Assembly: GCF_000744225.1 (NCBI RefSeq)
Contig: NZ_JQLN01000005.1
Location: forward strand, 1,240,001-1,304,000
Source: Kitasatospora mediocidica KCTC 9733
GTDB lineage: Bacteria; Actinomycetota; Actinomycetes; Streptomycetales; Streptomycetaceae
Reading direction: 5' to 3'
DNA: 64,000 nt
Part shown: one piece after another, positions 1-7,766 of the stretch
Layout: every line of letters starts with the position of its first letter
How positions within the stretch are numbered: position 1 is the stretch's first letter
Notes under the pieces: model-generated
What the model was told of the DNA's origin: nothing
Seen by the model: the letters and a program-made list of their open reading frames with translations, nothing else
Database searches by the model: none
Program-made: the position numbers and the translations under genes

Positions 1-367
1 CGGCACCGTCGTCCGGACCGAGCTTGTAGCCGGCCGGGACGGGGAGGAGCAGGTCCAGCAGCGAGCCGAAGTGGGTGCCGTTCGCCTGGGCGCCGTACGG
101 GTGCGGCTGCGCGGGGGCGGCCGCGACGCCCTGGGGGGCGGCGGCGGCCGCGGCCTGCGGGGCGTCGTCGTACGTCACCTTGATGATGCCGACGCCGATG
201 CCCACCCCCGCGAGGGCGGCGGCGACGACGGCGGCGGCCACCCGCAGGGCGAGCCCGCGACGTCCGCGTGCGGACGCTGGGGTGGGCTCCGGGATGGGCT
301 CCGGGACGGCGTCCGGCGCAGGGACCGCGTCCGGGACGGGGACGGTGGGGTTCTCCAGGTCGCTCAT
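1..367 (-). CDS. Membrane-anchored hypothetical protein, 3' end outside window
   Basis: Partial gene; the N-terminal 122 residues are visible and the frame stays open to the window edge. It starts with ATG at 367 and overlaps the upstream gene's TGA by 4 bp (ATGA), so the two are translationally coupled. The visible part has a Pro/Glu/Val-rich cytoplasmic tail (about residues 1-35), an arginine patch, one hydrophobic segment (about 40-63) rich in Ala/Val/Gly/Ile, then an Ala/Pro-rich extracytoplasmic linker leading into a folded domain. The design matches the next two genes, so the three look like diverged paralogues in one operon. The family is unrecognised and no function is assigned. Confidence 0.75.
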   Translation of the reverse strand, partial: MSDLENPTVPVPDAVPAPDAVPEPIPEPTPASARGRRGLALRVAAAVVAAALAGVGIGVGIIKVTYDDAPQAAAAAAPQGVAAAPAQPHPYGAQANGTHFGSLLDLLLPVPAGYKLGPDDGA

Positions 368-1281
368 GCCAACTGCTCCCACTGCCGCTGCGCGATGTCC
401 TTGACGTCGTCGGCGCCGACCGCGGAGGAGGAGAACTCCTCGACGCTCACCAGGACGTTGCCCCGGCGAGCCTTGGCGAGCGCGTAGTAGTACTGAGTCG
501 TCGTCTCGGTGTAGGTCAGCGGCTTCTCGTACACGCCGAAGCCACCCTCCATGCCGTTGGCGAACGGGTGCGACACCATCCCGCCCAGGCCGGTCACGTC
601 CGTGATCGCCGTGTCCGCGTTGTCCGGGCCGTACTGGGTCAGCTTGACCAGGTACTTGGCGTCGCCCTTCTGCCAGGACACGACCGCCGCCCGGCGCAGC
701 CCGTCGCCCAGCATGAGCCGGAACTGCATGGCGGAGTCGCCCCGGCTGCGGGCGAGGTCCGCGACGGAGATCCAGCCGTCGCCGTCCAGGGACCCGAAGT
801 CGTCCCAGTCCTGGGCGTCGGCGGGCTTGCTGACCAGCAGCTTGCGCAGGTCACCGTCGATGGCGAGCGGCTTGGGCGCGGCGTCGGCGGCGGCCTTGGC
901 GTCGAGGACCGTGTTCGGGTAGTGCGGCAGGACGCTCAGTTGGAGCGGCGGCAGCGGGGTCGGCGGGCGGTTCGCCTGGATCGCGTAGCCGACGCCGCTG
1001 CCGATCACCGGGCCGAGCAGCAGGGCGGCGACCAGCAGCAGCGCGGTACGGGGGCGGCGCCCGCGCGCCGGCGGCGGCGGCTCGACGGCCGGCTCATCGA
1101 GCACAGTCTCGGGCGCGGCGGCGGGCGCGGCGGCGGGCGCGGCGGCCGTCTCAGCACCGGTCTCGGCGGCGGTCTCGGTGCTCAGGGAGGGCTCCAGCGC
1201 GGAAGGAGAGGATTCAGGGGAGTCGGGGGAGTCGGCCGAGTCAGCGGTCGGGCCCTCGGCGGGCGTGGGCTCAACCGGCAC
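364..1281 (-). CDS. Single-pass membrane protein of unknown function (paralogue set, gene 2)
   Basis: 305 aa. A Ser/Glu/Ala/Pro-rich low-complexity N-terminus (residues 1-72) is followed by basic residues, one transmembrane segment (about 78-102, LLLVAALLLGPVIGSGVGYA) and a roughly 200-residue extracytoplasmic domain without recognisable catalytic motifs. Its start overlaps the upstream gene by 11 bp and its stop overlaps the downstream start by 4 bp, so it is the middle member of a three-gene operon. The outer domain carries aromatic and charged motifs resembling gene 3 only weakly. Possible roles are sensing or binding at the cell surface, but this is inference. Confidence 0.8.
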   Translation of the reverse strand: MPVEPTPAEGPTADSADSPDSPESSPSALEPSLSTETAAETGAETAAAPAAAPAAAPETVLDEPAVEPPPPARGRRPRTALLLVAALLLGPVIGSGVGYAIQANRPPTPLPPLQLSVLPHYPNTVLDAKAAADAAPKPLAIDGDLRKLLVSKPADAQDWDDFGSLDGDGWISVADLARSRGDSAMQFRLMLGDGLRRAAVVSWQKGDAKYLVKLTQYGPDNADTAITDVTGLGGMVSHPFANGMEGGFGVYEKPLTYTETTTQYYYALAKARRGNVLVSVEEFSSSAVGADDVKDIAQRQWEQLA

Positions 1282-2188
1282 TGGAGAGCCGATCGCGCTG
1301 ACGCTTCATCGCATCCGTGAGCAGCGCCTTGTCCGGGTCGCCCTTCACGTCGACGCTCACCTCGTACTCGACGTCGCCGACCGAGGAGACGCCGATCAGG
1401 TGGCCGGAGAACGCCTGCTGGTCGGGCTTGAAGATGTAGCCGCGGCCCCCGCTGTCGCCGTCCAGGTCGAAGCTGTCGCCCTTGGAGAAGGTGGCGTTGG
1501 CGGCGAACTGCCTGGCGTTGGAGGCCGAGGAGAAGCGCATCAGCCGCGCCGAGACCTCGACCCTGCCGTCGACCGTGCGGTACTTGCGGTAGACGCTCTC
1601 CTGGTAGCCGTAGGAGTCCAGGATGCTCTTGATGTCCGTGGAGTCGCTGTAGTCCTTGGCCACGTCGTCGGCGGTCAGCGCGGCACCGTCGGCCGAGCCG
1701 TAGGACTCGCCGCCGTCGGGGATCGGGACCAGGAAGTAGCGCAGGTCGCCGCCGTGGGTACTGCCGCTGACCGTGCCGTGCAGCGTGCTGCTGGGCGACG
1801 GGACGAGCGACTGGGAGGGGACGGGGACCGGCGCCGCGCTCGCGGTGGGCGCGGCGGACGGGGACGCGCTCGCGCCGGGGACACCCGCAGCGGCCGGGGC
1901 GGTGGCGACGGTGTGCCGGTGGTCGGGCTTGCCGACCAGCACGGTGACGGCGGCACTGCCCGCGGTGACGGCCAGCAGGCCGAGGGTGGCCAGCGTGACC
2001 ACCGCGGCCCGCGGCAGCCGACGCGGCGCGGGCGCCTCGGCGACCGGCGCGGGGTCGGACACGGTCTCGGGCTCGGGCTCGATCTCGGGCACCGGGACGG
2101 GCTCGGGCTCGATCTCGGGCACCGGGACGGGCTCGGGCTCGATCTCGGGCACCGGCGGATGATCGCCGGCAGGGTCGGGCGCGGACAA
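1271..2188 (-). CDS. Single-pass membrane protein with PEIEPEPVPV repeats (paralogue set, gene 1)
   Basis: About 305 aa from TTG at 2188. I chose this start because GGGGGGAG lies 4-5 nt upstream; an open frame continues to 2272 but has no better site. The N-terminus holds a tandem acidic/proline repeat (PEIEPEPVPV, nearly three units), then a basic stretch, a TM helix (VVTLATLGLLAVTAGSAAVTV), a Ser/Pro/Ala linker and an extracytoplasmic domain. It is the first gene of the three-gene operon that runs off the left edge. The family is unknown. Pro/Glu-rich tails of this kind usually act as flexible spacers. Confidence 0.75.
   Translation of the reverse strand: MSAPDPAGDHPPVPEIEPEPVPVPEIEPEPVPVPEIEPEPETVSDPAPVAEAPAPRRLPRAAVVTLATLGLLAVTAGSAAVTVLVGKPDHRHTVATAPAAAGVPGASASPSAAPTASAAPVPVPSQSLVPSPSSTLHGTVSGSTHGGDLRYFLVPIPDGGESYGSADGAALTADDVAKDYSDSTDIKSILDSYGYQESVYRKYRTVDGRVEVSARLMRFSSASNARQFAANATFSKGDSFDLDGDSGGRGYIFKPDQQAFSGHLIGVSSVGDVEYEVSVDVKGDPDKALLTDAMKRQRDRLSSAG
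2071..2156 (-). repeat. 30-bp in-frame tandem repeat, nearly 3 copies
   Basis: Copies at 2071-2100, 2101-2130 and 2131-2156 (last one truncated) are essentially identical and encode the PEIEPEPVPV decapeptide of the overlying gene. Copy number probably varies between strains by slippage. Confidence 0.9.
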
Positions 2189-2525
2189 GGGACTCCCCCC
2201 AGGAGTAAAGAGCGCAAAGATGCGGTACTTCACGCCGGCATGGCGGAAGCGGCCGGGCCGCCGCGCGTACATCGGCCGTAGTACCAGTCAGCTGAAATTA
2301 TGAGAGATCACCGCTCTCGCCAACAACGCGGCAATCCACGCGACTCCCCCATTGCTTCACCAAACGGACACGCTGTGATCGAACCGCAACCGGGAGGCAG
2401 TCACCGCCCGCGATCCGGACACCCACCGAACGCGTCAGCCAGGAAAAGGAGTTGACACTCATCCCGGTGGGAGGAATGCATCGGGAACGGAACAGCGCCG
2501 GGAACCGCCATGATGAGGACCTGTC
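2189..2525. promoter_or_regulatory. Divergent intergenic region with one promoter-like element
   Basis: This 337-bp gap separates the minus-strand membrane-protein operon from the plus-strand ATP-grasp gene, so it must hold both promoters. A perfect -35 hexamer TTGACA lies at 2452-2457, but about 17 nt downstream there is only a poor -10 (AATGCA). GAGGACCTGTC before the ATG at 2526 is the ribosome binding site. AT content rises locally around 2290-2310. No ORF with coding character was seen. Confidence 0.45.
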
Positions 2526-3833
2526 ATGGCATCCGCTGCCCGCTTCCCCCTCACCCCCCGCCCGAGGCCGACCGTGATCCCGACACCCACCGTGCTCCTG
2601 CTGGGGGCTACCGACGAGGCCGTCCGCACAGCCAAGCAGCTCGGGCTGCGGACGCTCCTGGTGGAACAACCGCACGAGGCCGCCGAAGTGCGGTGCACTG
2701 CGGCAGACGCGGTTCGCTTCGTCGACTACCGCGACTGGGGCCGCCTGAAACCGGTGGTCCGCGAACTGCACGCCTGGGCAGGCCTCTCGGCCGCCGTGTC
2801 GCTCACCGGTGCCGGACTGGAGAACGCGGGCCGGATCAACGACCTGTTCCGCCTGGGAGGCACCGGATACGCCGTCGCCCACCGGATGCGCGACAGGCGC
2901 GAGACGCACCGGCAGCTCGTCGGCGCCGGCGCTCTCCTGCCGGGTGCCGCGCCCCTGGCGGAGCGGGACGACCTGGACGCCTTTGGCGCACGGTACGGCT
3001 ACCCGTACGTCGTGCGGCCCCGTGTCGGACCCGCTGCGGACTTCCTGCGGGTGGACGGCCCGCAGGCCGCCGAGCGCGTGTGGCGAGAGGTGTGCGAACG
3101 TGGCGCCCGGGACTTCCTGATGGAGGAATACCTCGACGGACCGGAGTTCGGCGTCGCGTCGTTCAGCTTCGCCGGACGCCACGTCGTCGTGGCGATCACC
3201 GAGACGTTCCTCTCGCCGAACCACTTCACCGCACTGGGCCACGCTGTGCCGGCCCGGCTCAACGCCCGCGACGAGCAGCAGATACGCGCCGCAGTCGTCC
3301 GCTTCCTGGACCTCGTCGGATTCGAGGACGGCGTCTGCCACACCGCGGTCCGGCTCACCGCCCGCGGCACAACCGTGACCGACAGTCAGAACCCGCAGAA
3401 CGAGGAGCTCCTGCACGAGCTGGTGCACGCGGCCTACGGCGTCGATCTCGTGGCCCACGCCCTCGGTCGCCCGTTCCGCCTGCTGGAGGAACTGCCGGGT
3501 GACCTCCACGCGTACGCCGGGGCCTGTGCCCGCGCGGTGGTCGGCGGGCCGGGAGTGGTGGAGTCGGTGCGGGCGGACTCGCTACGAGCCGGGTACGACG
3601 GCGTGCTCCGGGTGCACCTCACCGTCCGGCCCGGCGACCGGCTCCGAGGGCACGAGGAGGCCGGGCAGCGGCTGGGCGTCGTCGCGGTCACCGGACCTGA
3701 CACCAGTTCGGCCGTCCGGCGAGCCGCGCAGGCGATCCGCGACGGCGTCCGCGTCGATGTGCGCGACGCCGGTCAGGTGCTCAGGGCGGCGGTCGAGGCC
3801 GTCCCGGAGCCCTGGGGCTGCTTCCGGGCGTAA
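2526..3833 (+). CDS. ATP-grasp-fold protein with degenerate active site
   Basis: 435 aa. The middle (about residues 115-310) follows the ATP-grasp carboxylase/ligase pattern: RETHRQLVGAGALLPG, GYPYVVRPR, FLMEEYLDGPEFGVASFSF, GHAVPARL, CHTAV and AAYGVDLV. Several residues normally needed for catalysis differ. The ATP lysine is Arg164, the first Mg-binding Glu is Ala274 (CHTAV), the second Glu is Ser287 (DSQNPQ) and the following Arg is Gln291; Glu200/Glu201 of the hinge are kept. The C-terminal third resembles the sandwich-hybrid region of related ligases. It could be a pseudo-enzyme or a binding/regulatory protein. It starts with ATG behind GAGGACCTGTC and is followed by a strong hairpin. Confidence 0.8.
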   Translation: MASAARFPLTPRPRPTVIPTPTVLLLGATDEAVRTAKQLGLRTLLVEQPHEAAEVRCTAADAVRFVDYRDWGRLKPVVRELHAWAGLSAAVSLTGAGLENAGRINDLFRLGGTGYAVAHRMRDRRETHRQLVGAGALLPGAAPLAERDDLDAFGARYGYPYVVRPRVGPAADFLRVDGPQAAERVWREVCERGARDFLMEEYLDGPEFGVASFSFAGRHVVVAITETFLSPNHFTALGHAVPARLNARDEQQIRAAVVRFLDLVGFEDGVCHTAVRLTARGTTVTDSQNPQNEELLHELVHAAYGVDLVAHALGRPFRLLEELPGDLHAYAGACARAVVGGPGVVESVRADSLRAGYDGVLRVHLTVRPGDRLRGHEEAGQRLGVVAVTGPDTSSAVRRAAQAIRDGVRVDVRDAGQVLRAAVEAVPEPWGCFRA

Positions 3834-3843
3834 GGCCCGTCCG

Positions 3844-3894
3844 GCAGTCGATGTTCCCGGACCTGCTGCGGAAGGGTCCGGGAACATCGACTGC
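3844..3894 (+). terminator. Perfect 20-bp hairpin downstream of the ATP-grasp gene
   Basis: Arms 3844-3863 and 3875-3894 are fully complementary, with an 11-nt loop. There is no T-tract, as usual for high-GC actinobacterial terminators. It sits 10 nt after the ATP-grasp stop and about 47 nt before the start of the small lipoprotein, so it may terminate or attenuate transcription into that ORF. Confidence 0.8.
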
Positions 3895-3940
3895 GAGCGT
3901 GAGCGCGTCCGAACGACCCGCTCACCTGGAAGGATTCGCC

Positions 3941-4099
3941 TTGCGCCGCCTCGCCCCCGCTCTGCTGATCGCTGTTCTCGCCGTGCTGGTGGCGTGCACG
4001 GACGCGGCAACCGCCACGGTTGCTCCGCACTCCCGTGCCGTCAGCGTGCCCCTGGGGGACGACCCGAGCAACGAAGGCACGGCCGTCTCGGGACTCTGA
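3941..4099 (+). CDS. Small predicted lipoprotein, 52 aa
   Basis: A TTG start at 3941 lies 6 nt after GGAAGGA (3928-3934). The product begins with Arg-Arg, has a hydrophobic segment (LAPALLIAVLAVLVAC) ending in a lipobox (LVAC at residues 16-19), then a 33-residue Ala/Thr/Ser tail ending DDPSNEGTAVSGL. After lipidation only about 34 residues would remain. A small inverted repeat (3899-3905 with 3919-3925) sits immediately before the RBS. An in-frame ATG at 3851 exists but lies inside the terminator stem. A secreted peptide or signal is possible, but nothing in the sequence proves it. Confidence 0.5.
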   Translation: MRRLAPALLIAVLAVLVACTDAATATVAPHSRAVSVPLGDDPSNEGTAVSGL

Positions 4100-4111
4100 G
4101 CAGGACGGGCC

Positions 4112-7100
4112 TCAGAGGCGGCGCCGACAACAGCGTTGCGTTCCGATCTGCTCGAACAACCGGTCCGCCGCCCGTCGGTGCACGGCTGACGTCTCGGCAT
4201 CGCCCAGCGAGTGCAGCGCCGCTGACATGCCGTCGAGCGCGACGGCCTGCCCATGGCGGTCCCCGGCGGCCAGACCCAGGGCCCGGGTGTGGTGTTCGAG
4301 CGACTCGCGGCGGCGCCCCAGGCCGTGCAGAGCGGCCCCGACGATGTTCTCGATCGTCGCCTCCCGCCTGTTGGACCGCTCCCGCCCCTCGCGGACCGCC
4401 AGCCGGATCTGGGCATCGGCCTGGTCGGTTTCCCCGAGCCGTTGCAGGGCCAGTGCCTTGCGGGCCGCGGCGAGTCGGCCCAGCGACGGCGTTCCGAGCC
4501 GCTCGCAGAGCGGCTCGGCCGTCGAGAGGTAGTCCACGCAAGCCTGCCAGCTGTCCTCCCCCGCGCAGGATCCGGCGAGGTCCAGGAGGGATACCACCTC
4601 GCTCTTCACGTCCCCCAGCTGTCGCGCTATCGCCAGTGCGGTCTCGGCGAACCAGCGGGCCTCGTCGTGACGGCAGAGCATGTTGCTGGACTCGGTGGCA
4701 TAGGTCAGCGTCAGCGCCTCCTCCCGCAGGTCGGACAGCTCCCGGTGGACCTCCAGGGCGCTCTTCAACCGCACGAGCGCCGTGGCCGGATCGCCGGCGG
4801 CGTTGTGGAACAGGCCGAGTCGGGTGAGGCACCGGGCCTCACCGGGCCGGTCGCCGTTGGCGGCGGCGATCGCCAGCGCCTCCTCCAGGAGGGCGATGCC
4901 CTCCGTGTAGTCGCCGCCCGCCCAGTAGGCGAGTGCGTGGTTCGTCAGGCTCAGCCGCAGCAGCCCGGGGACGCCCAGGCGCTTGGCCGCACGGACCGAC
5001 ACCTCGCCCACGGCGAAGGACTCGCTGTAGTAGTCCTGGAGTCGGAGGTAGGCACTGAGGGTGCGGGTGAGCAGGGCGGCCTGCTGGTCGAAACCCTCCG
5101 CCTCGGCCGTGTGCACGCCGGCGACGAGGTTGCGCCAGACCTGGCGGAACCAGTGCAATGCCGCGTCGGCGGTGTCGATCCCGGCGGGCTCCGGAACCGT
5201 CTCGGGTCGGCCCAGCCGGTATCGGGCCCGTCCCGGGAAGAGCACGTCCCCGGCGGCTTCGGCGGCCACGACGTAGTAGTCCAGCAGGCGTTGGACGGCC
5301 GCCCGGTCCTCCCGCGCCGTCTGCGCGGTGCACAGGGTCGCCGCGAAGTTCCGGACGAGGTCGTGGAAGGTGTACCGGCCGCGCTCGTGCTGCTGGAGCA
5401 GGTGCACGTCGAGCAGCAGCTCCAGGGTCCGCTCTGCCTGCAGCACCGAGCTGCCGAGCAGCGCGGCGGCGGACCGCACGTCCAGGTCGCCACCGGGGTG
5501 GATGCCCAGCAACCGGAACGCCCGCTGGTGCTCACGCCGCAGCGCCACGTAGGAGAGCTGGAGATTCGCGCTCACACTGCGCTCGCCGGAGCTCAACTCC
5601 TCCAGCGGGGTGGCCGCCTCGGTGAGCCGGTCCACCAGGTGCGCGAGATCCCAGTGCGCCCGATGACGCAGCCGCGCCGTGGCGATCCGCAGGGCGAGTG
5701 GAAGGCCGCCGCAGGCGCGGACCAGCGCGGCTGCGGCGGCGGACTCGGTGGAGGCCCAGGCCGAGCCCAGGACCTCGGCGATCAGGGCGGTCCCCTCGTC
5801 CTCGGTGAGCGGGGCGAGCGAGAGCGGCTCCGCGCCGTCCAGGTCCCGCAGCCTGGTCCTGCTGGTCACCAGGACCAGGCAGCCGGGCGAGGCGGGCAGC
5901 AGTGGCCGTACCTGGGCGCTGTTCGCCGCGTTGTCGAGGATCACCAGGAGTCGCCGGTCGGCGCTGACGCTGCGCCAGGTGAGCATCCGGCCGTCGAGAT
6001 CCTCGGGGATGCGGTCGCCGGGGATCCCCATGCAGCGGAGCAGGACGTCCAGCACCTGGCCCGGCGCCTCCGCCTGGTGGGCCGGGGTGAACCCGTGCAG
6101 ATCCGCGTAGAGGTGTCCGTCGGGGTACTCGTCCGCGAGCAGGTGCCCCGCGCGGACGACCAGCGCGCTCTTCCCGACGCCCCCCATGCCGTCGACCGCG
6201 ACGATCCGCGGTCCGTGCCCGGACGGACATCGGGCCAGCCGCAGGATGCGTTCGAGCTCCGGGGCGCGGCCGCTGAAGTCCTCCAGGTCGTAGGGGAGGG
6301 TGGCCGGAGTCGGCCTGGGCAGGCCGGAGTCGGCGGCCGGGGCCGCCGCCGGGCCCTCGGAGTCCGCCAGTTCGGGATCTCCGCGCAGGATGGCTTCGTG
6401 GAGTCGGCAGAGCCGCGGGCTCGGGTCCACGGCGAGTTCCGCCGCCAGGAGCTCGCGGACCCGTCCGAACTCCTCGATGGCCTCGGCCTGGCGTCCCGTC
6501 CGGTACAGGGCGAGCATCAGCAGGCCCCGCAGGTTCTCGTCGTAGGCGTCCCGCTCGACCGCGTCGCGCAGATCCGACACGATCGCCGCAGCCCCGCCGA
6601 GGGACAGCCGCAGGGCGTAGAGCTCGCCCAGCGCGGCCGTCCGCTGTTCGTCCAGCGAGCGGGCGGCCGCCTGGACGACCCGGCCCCCTTCGCCGGCCAG
6701 CACGTCCCCGCGCCACAGCGCCAGCGCCTCCTGGAGCAGCTCGACGGCCTGCTGCCCGTCGCCGCGGGCCGAGGCCTCGCGGGAGCGTCCGAGCAGGGAG
6801 CGGAAGCGGACCGCGTCGACCTGGTCGTCGTCGACGGCGATGCGGTACCCCGGGCCGTCCGTCAGGAGCAGTGCGGGACCGCCCGGGATGCGCTCGCGCA
6901 GCTCCGCCACGCTCTTGCGCACCCGGTGCGGGGCGGTCTCGGGCGGATTCTCCTCCCAGACCGCCTCCACCAGCCTGCTGACCGGGACGACCCGGCCCGC
7001 CTCCAACAGGAGGGCGGCCAGCAGGCGTTCGGCTTTGGGACCGCCCAGCCGCACCCGCTCTCCGCCGAACCACGCCTCGATCGAGCCCAGGATGTTGAAC

Positions 7101-7123
7101 GAGGCTCTGGATGTTCCAACCAC
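4112..7123 (-). CDS. AfsR-like SARP transcriptional regulator (OmpR-type DNA-binding, BTAD, NB-ARC, TPR)
   Basis: About 1003 aa from GTG at 7123, preceded by GGGGGAGATC. The domain order is typical of AfsR/large SARPs. Residues 1-95 form a winged-helix DNA-binding domain (ILGSIEAWFGGERVRLGGPK, RKSVAELRERIPG). A bacterial transcription activation (BTAD) domain spans about 100-245. An NB-ARC ATPase begins near 290 with an intact P-loop (DGMGGVGKSALVV) and Walker B (RRLLVILDN). The C-terminal third is helical TPR repeats. The family switches on secondary-metabolite genes. It lies directly after the RiPP operon on the same strand (109-bp gap), so it is a plausible cluster regulator, though binding sites were not identified. 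Confidence 0.9.
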   Translation of the reverse strand: MVGTSRASFNILGSIEAWFGGERVRLGGPKAERLLAALLLEAGRVVPVSRLVEAVWEENPPETAPHRVRKSVAELRERIPGGPALLLTDGPGYRIAVDDDQVDAVRFRSLLGRSREASARGDGQQAVELLQEALALWRGDVLAGEGGRVVQAAARSLDEQRTAALGELYALRLSLGGAAAIVSDLRDAVERDAYDENLRGLLMLALYRTGRQAEAIEEFGRVRELLAAELAVDPSPRLCRLHEAILRGDPELADSEGPAAAPAADSGLPRPTPATLPYDLEDFSGRAPELERILRLARCPSGHGPRIVAVDGMGGVGKSALVVRAGHLLADEYPDGHLYADLHGFTPAHQAEAPGQVLDVLLRCMGIPGDRIPEDLDGRMLTWRSVSADRRLLVILDNAANSAQVRPLLPASPGCLVLVTSRTRLRDLDGAEPLSLAPLTEDEGTALIAEVLGSAWASTESAAAAALVRACGGLPLALRIATARLRHRAHWDLAHLVDRLTEAATPLEELSSGERSVSANLQLSYVALRREHQRAFRLLGIHPGGDLDVRSAAALLGSSVLQAERTLELLLDVHLLQQHERGRYTFHDLVRNFAATLCTAQTAREDRAAVQRLLDYYVVAAEAAGDVLFPGRARYRLGRPETVPEPAGIDTADAALHWFRQVWRNLVAGVHTAEAEGFDQQAALLTRTLSAYLRLQDYYSESFAVGEVSVRAAKRLGVPGLLRLSLTNHALAYWAGGDYTEGIALLEEALAIAAANGDRPGEARCLTRLGLFHNAAGDPATALVRLKSALEVHRELSDLREEALTLTYATESSNMLCRHDEARWFAETALAIARQLGDVKSEVVSLLDLAGSCAGEDSWQACVDYLSTAEPLCERLGTPSLGRLAAARKALALQRLGETDQADAQIRLAVREGRERSNRREATIENIVGAALHGLGRRRESLEHHTRALGLAAGDRHGQAVALDGMSAALHSLGDAETSAVHRRAADRLFEQIGTQRCCRRRL

Positions 7124-7232
7124 GACTGATCTCCCCCGACCTGCACAGATGGCTTGGTCGCGGATCTTAACTCGCACTGCGGGCTCGGGTTCCGGGGTTT
7201 TCGCCCCGCGGTGCCGCGGCCGGCAGGCCGGA

Positions 7233-7766
7233 TCAGCCCGGATACCCCTGGGGATCACGGGCGTAGCTGAACAGCAGGTCGGCCTCGATCCGGATGAACA
7301 CCCCGCGGCCCCAGCTGCTGACCCTGGTCCCCCGCGCCGCGAACTGCACGTCCTCCAGGGCCTCGAAGTCAGCATGCCCCGGCTCGACCAGCACACCGCT
7401 GCCGTGCACGATCAGGGCGAACCCGGCGTCGTCGAACAGGCTCAGGCTCAGCGCGGGACGCGCTGCGAGATTGCGTGCCCGGTTGGAGTCCGCGCTCGTC
7501 GGGACGTGCAGCCGGCCCCGGTGGAACAGGACGCCCACCGGCGCGCAGCGCGGCTCGCCCTTGGCGGTCGTGGTCGCCAGTACGGCGGTGAACACCCCCG
7601 CGCACCGGCGCACCAGCTGAGCGGCCGTCAGCGACTGCTCGGGGAGCCCGAAGGAGGCGCGCATCGCCGGTGAGGCACGACGGGCACTCTCGTCGATCAG
7701 CTGCTGAAGCACCGCCAGGTCCTGCGGACTCTGTTCCATCGGACCATCGTATCCGGCCTCCCTCAT
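7233..7766 (-). CDS. Pyridoxamine 5'-phosphate oxidase-fold (PPOX) flavin/F420-type protein
   Basis: 177 aa. The split-barrel flavin-binding pattern is visible: FTAVLATTTAKGEPRCAPVG, GRLHVPTSADSNRARNLAA and ALSLSLFDDAGF. ATG at 7766 overlaps the MFS stop by 4 bp; a second in-frame ATG at 7739 follows GAGGGAGG at a distance and is an alternative start. The family reduces or oxidises small cofactors or substrates using FMN or F420. As the last gene of the operon it may take part in a redox step or detoxification. Function beyond the fold is not inferable. Confidence 0.8.
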   Translation of the reverse strand: MREAGYDGPMEQSPQDLAVLQQLIDESARRASPAMRASFGLPEQSLTAAQLVRRCAGVFTAVLATTTAKGEPRCAPVGVLFHRGRLHVPTSADSNRARNLAARPALSLSLFDDAGFALIVHGSGVLVEPGHADFEALEDVQFAARGTRVSSWGRGVFIRIEADLLFSYARDPQGYPG

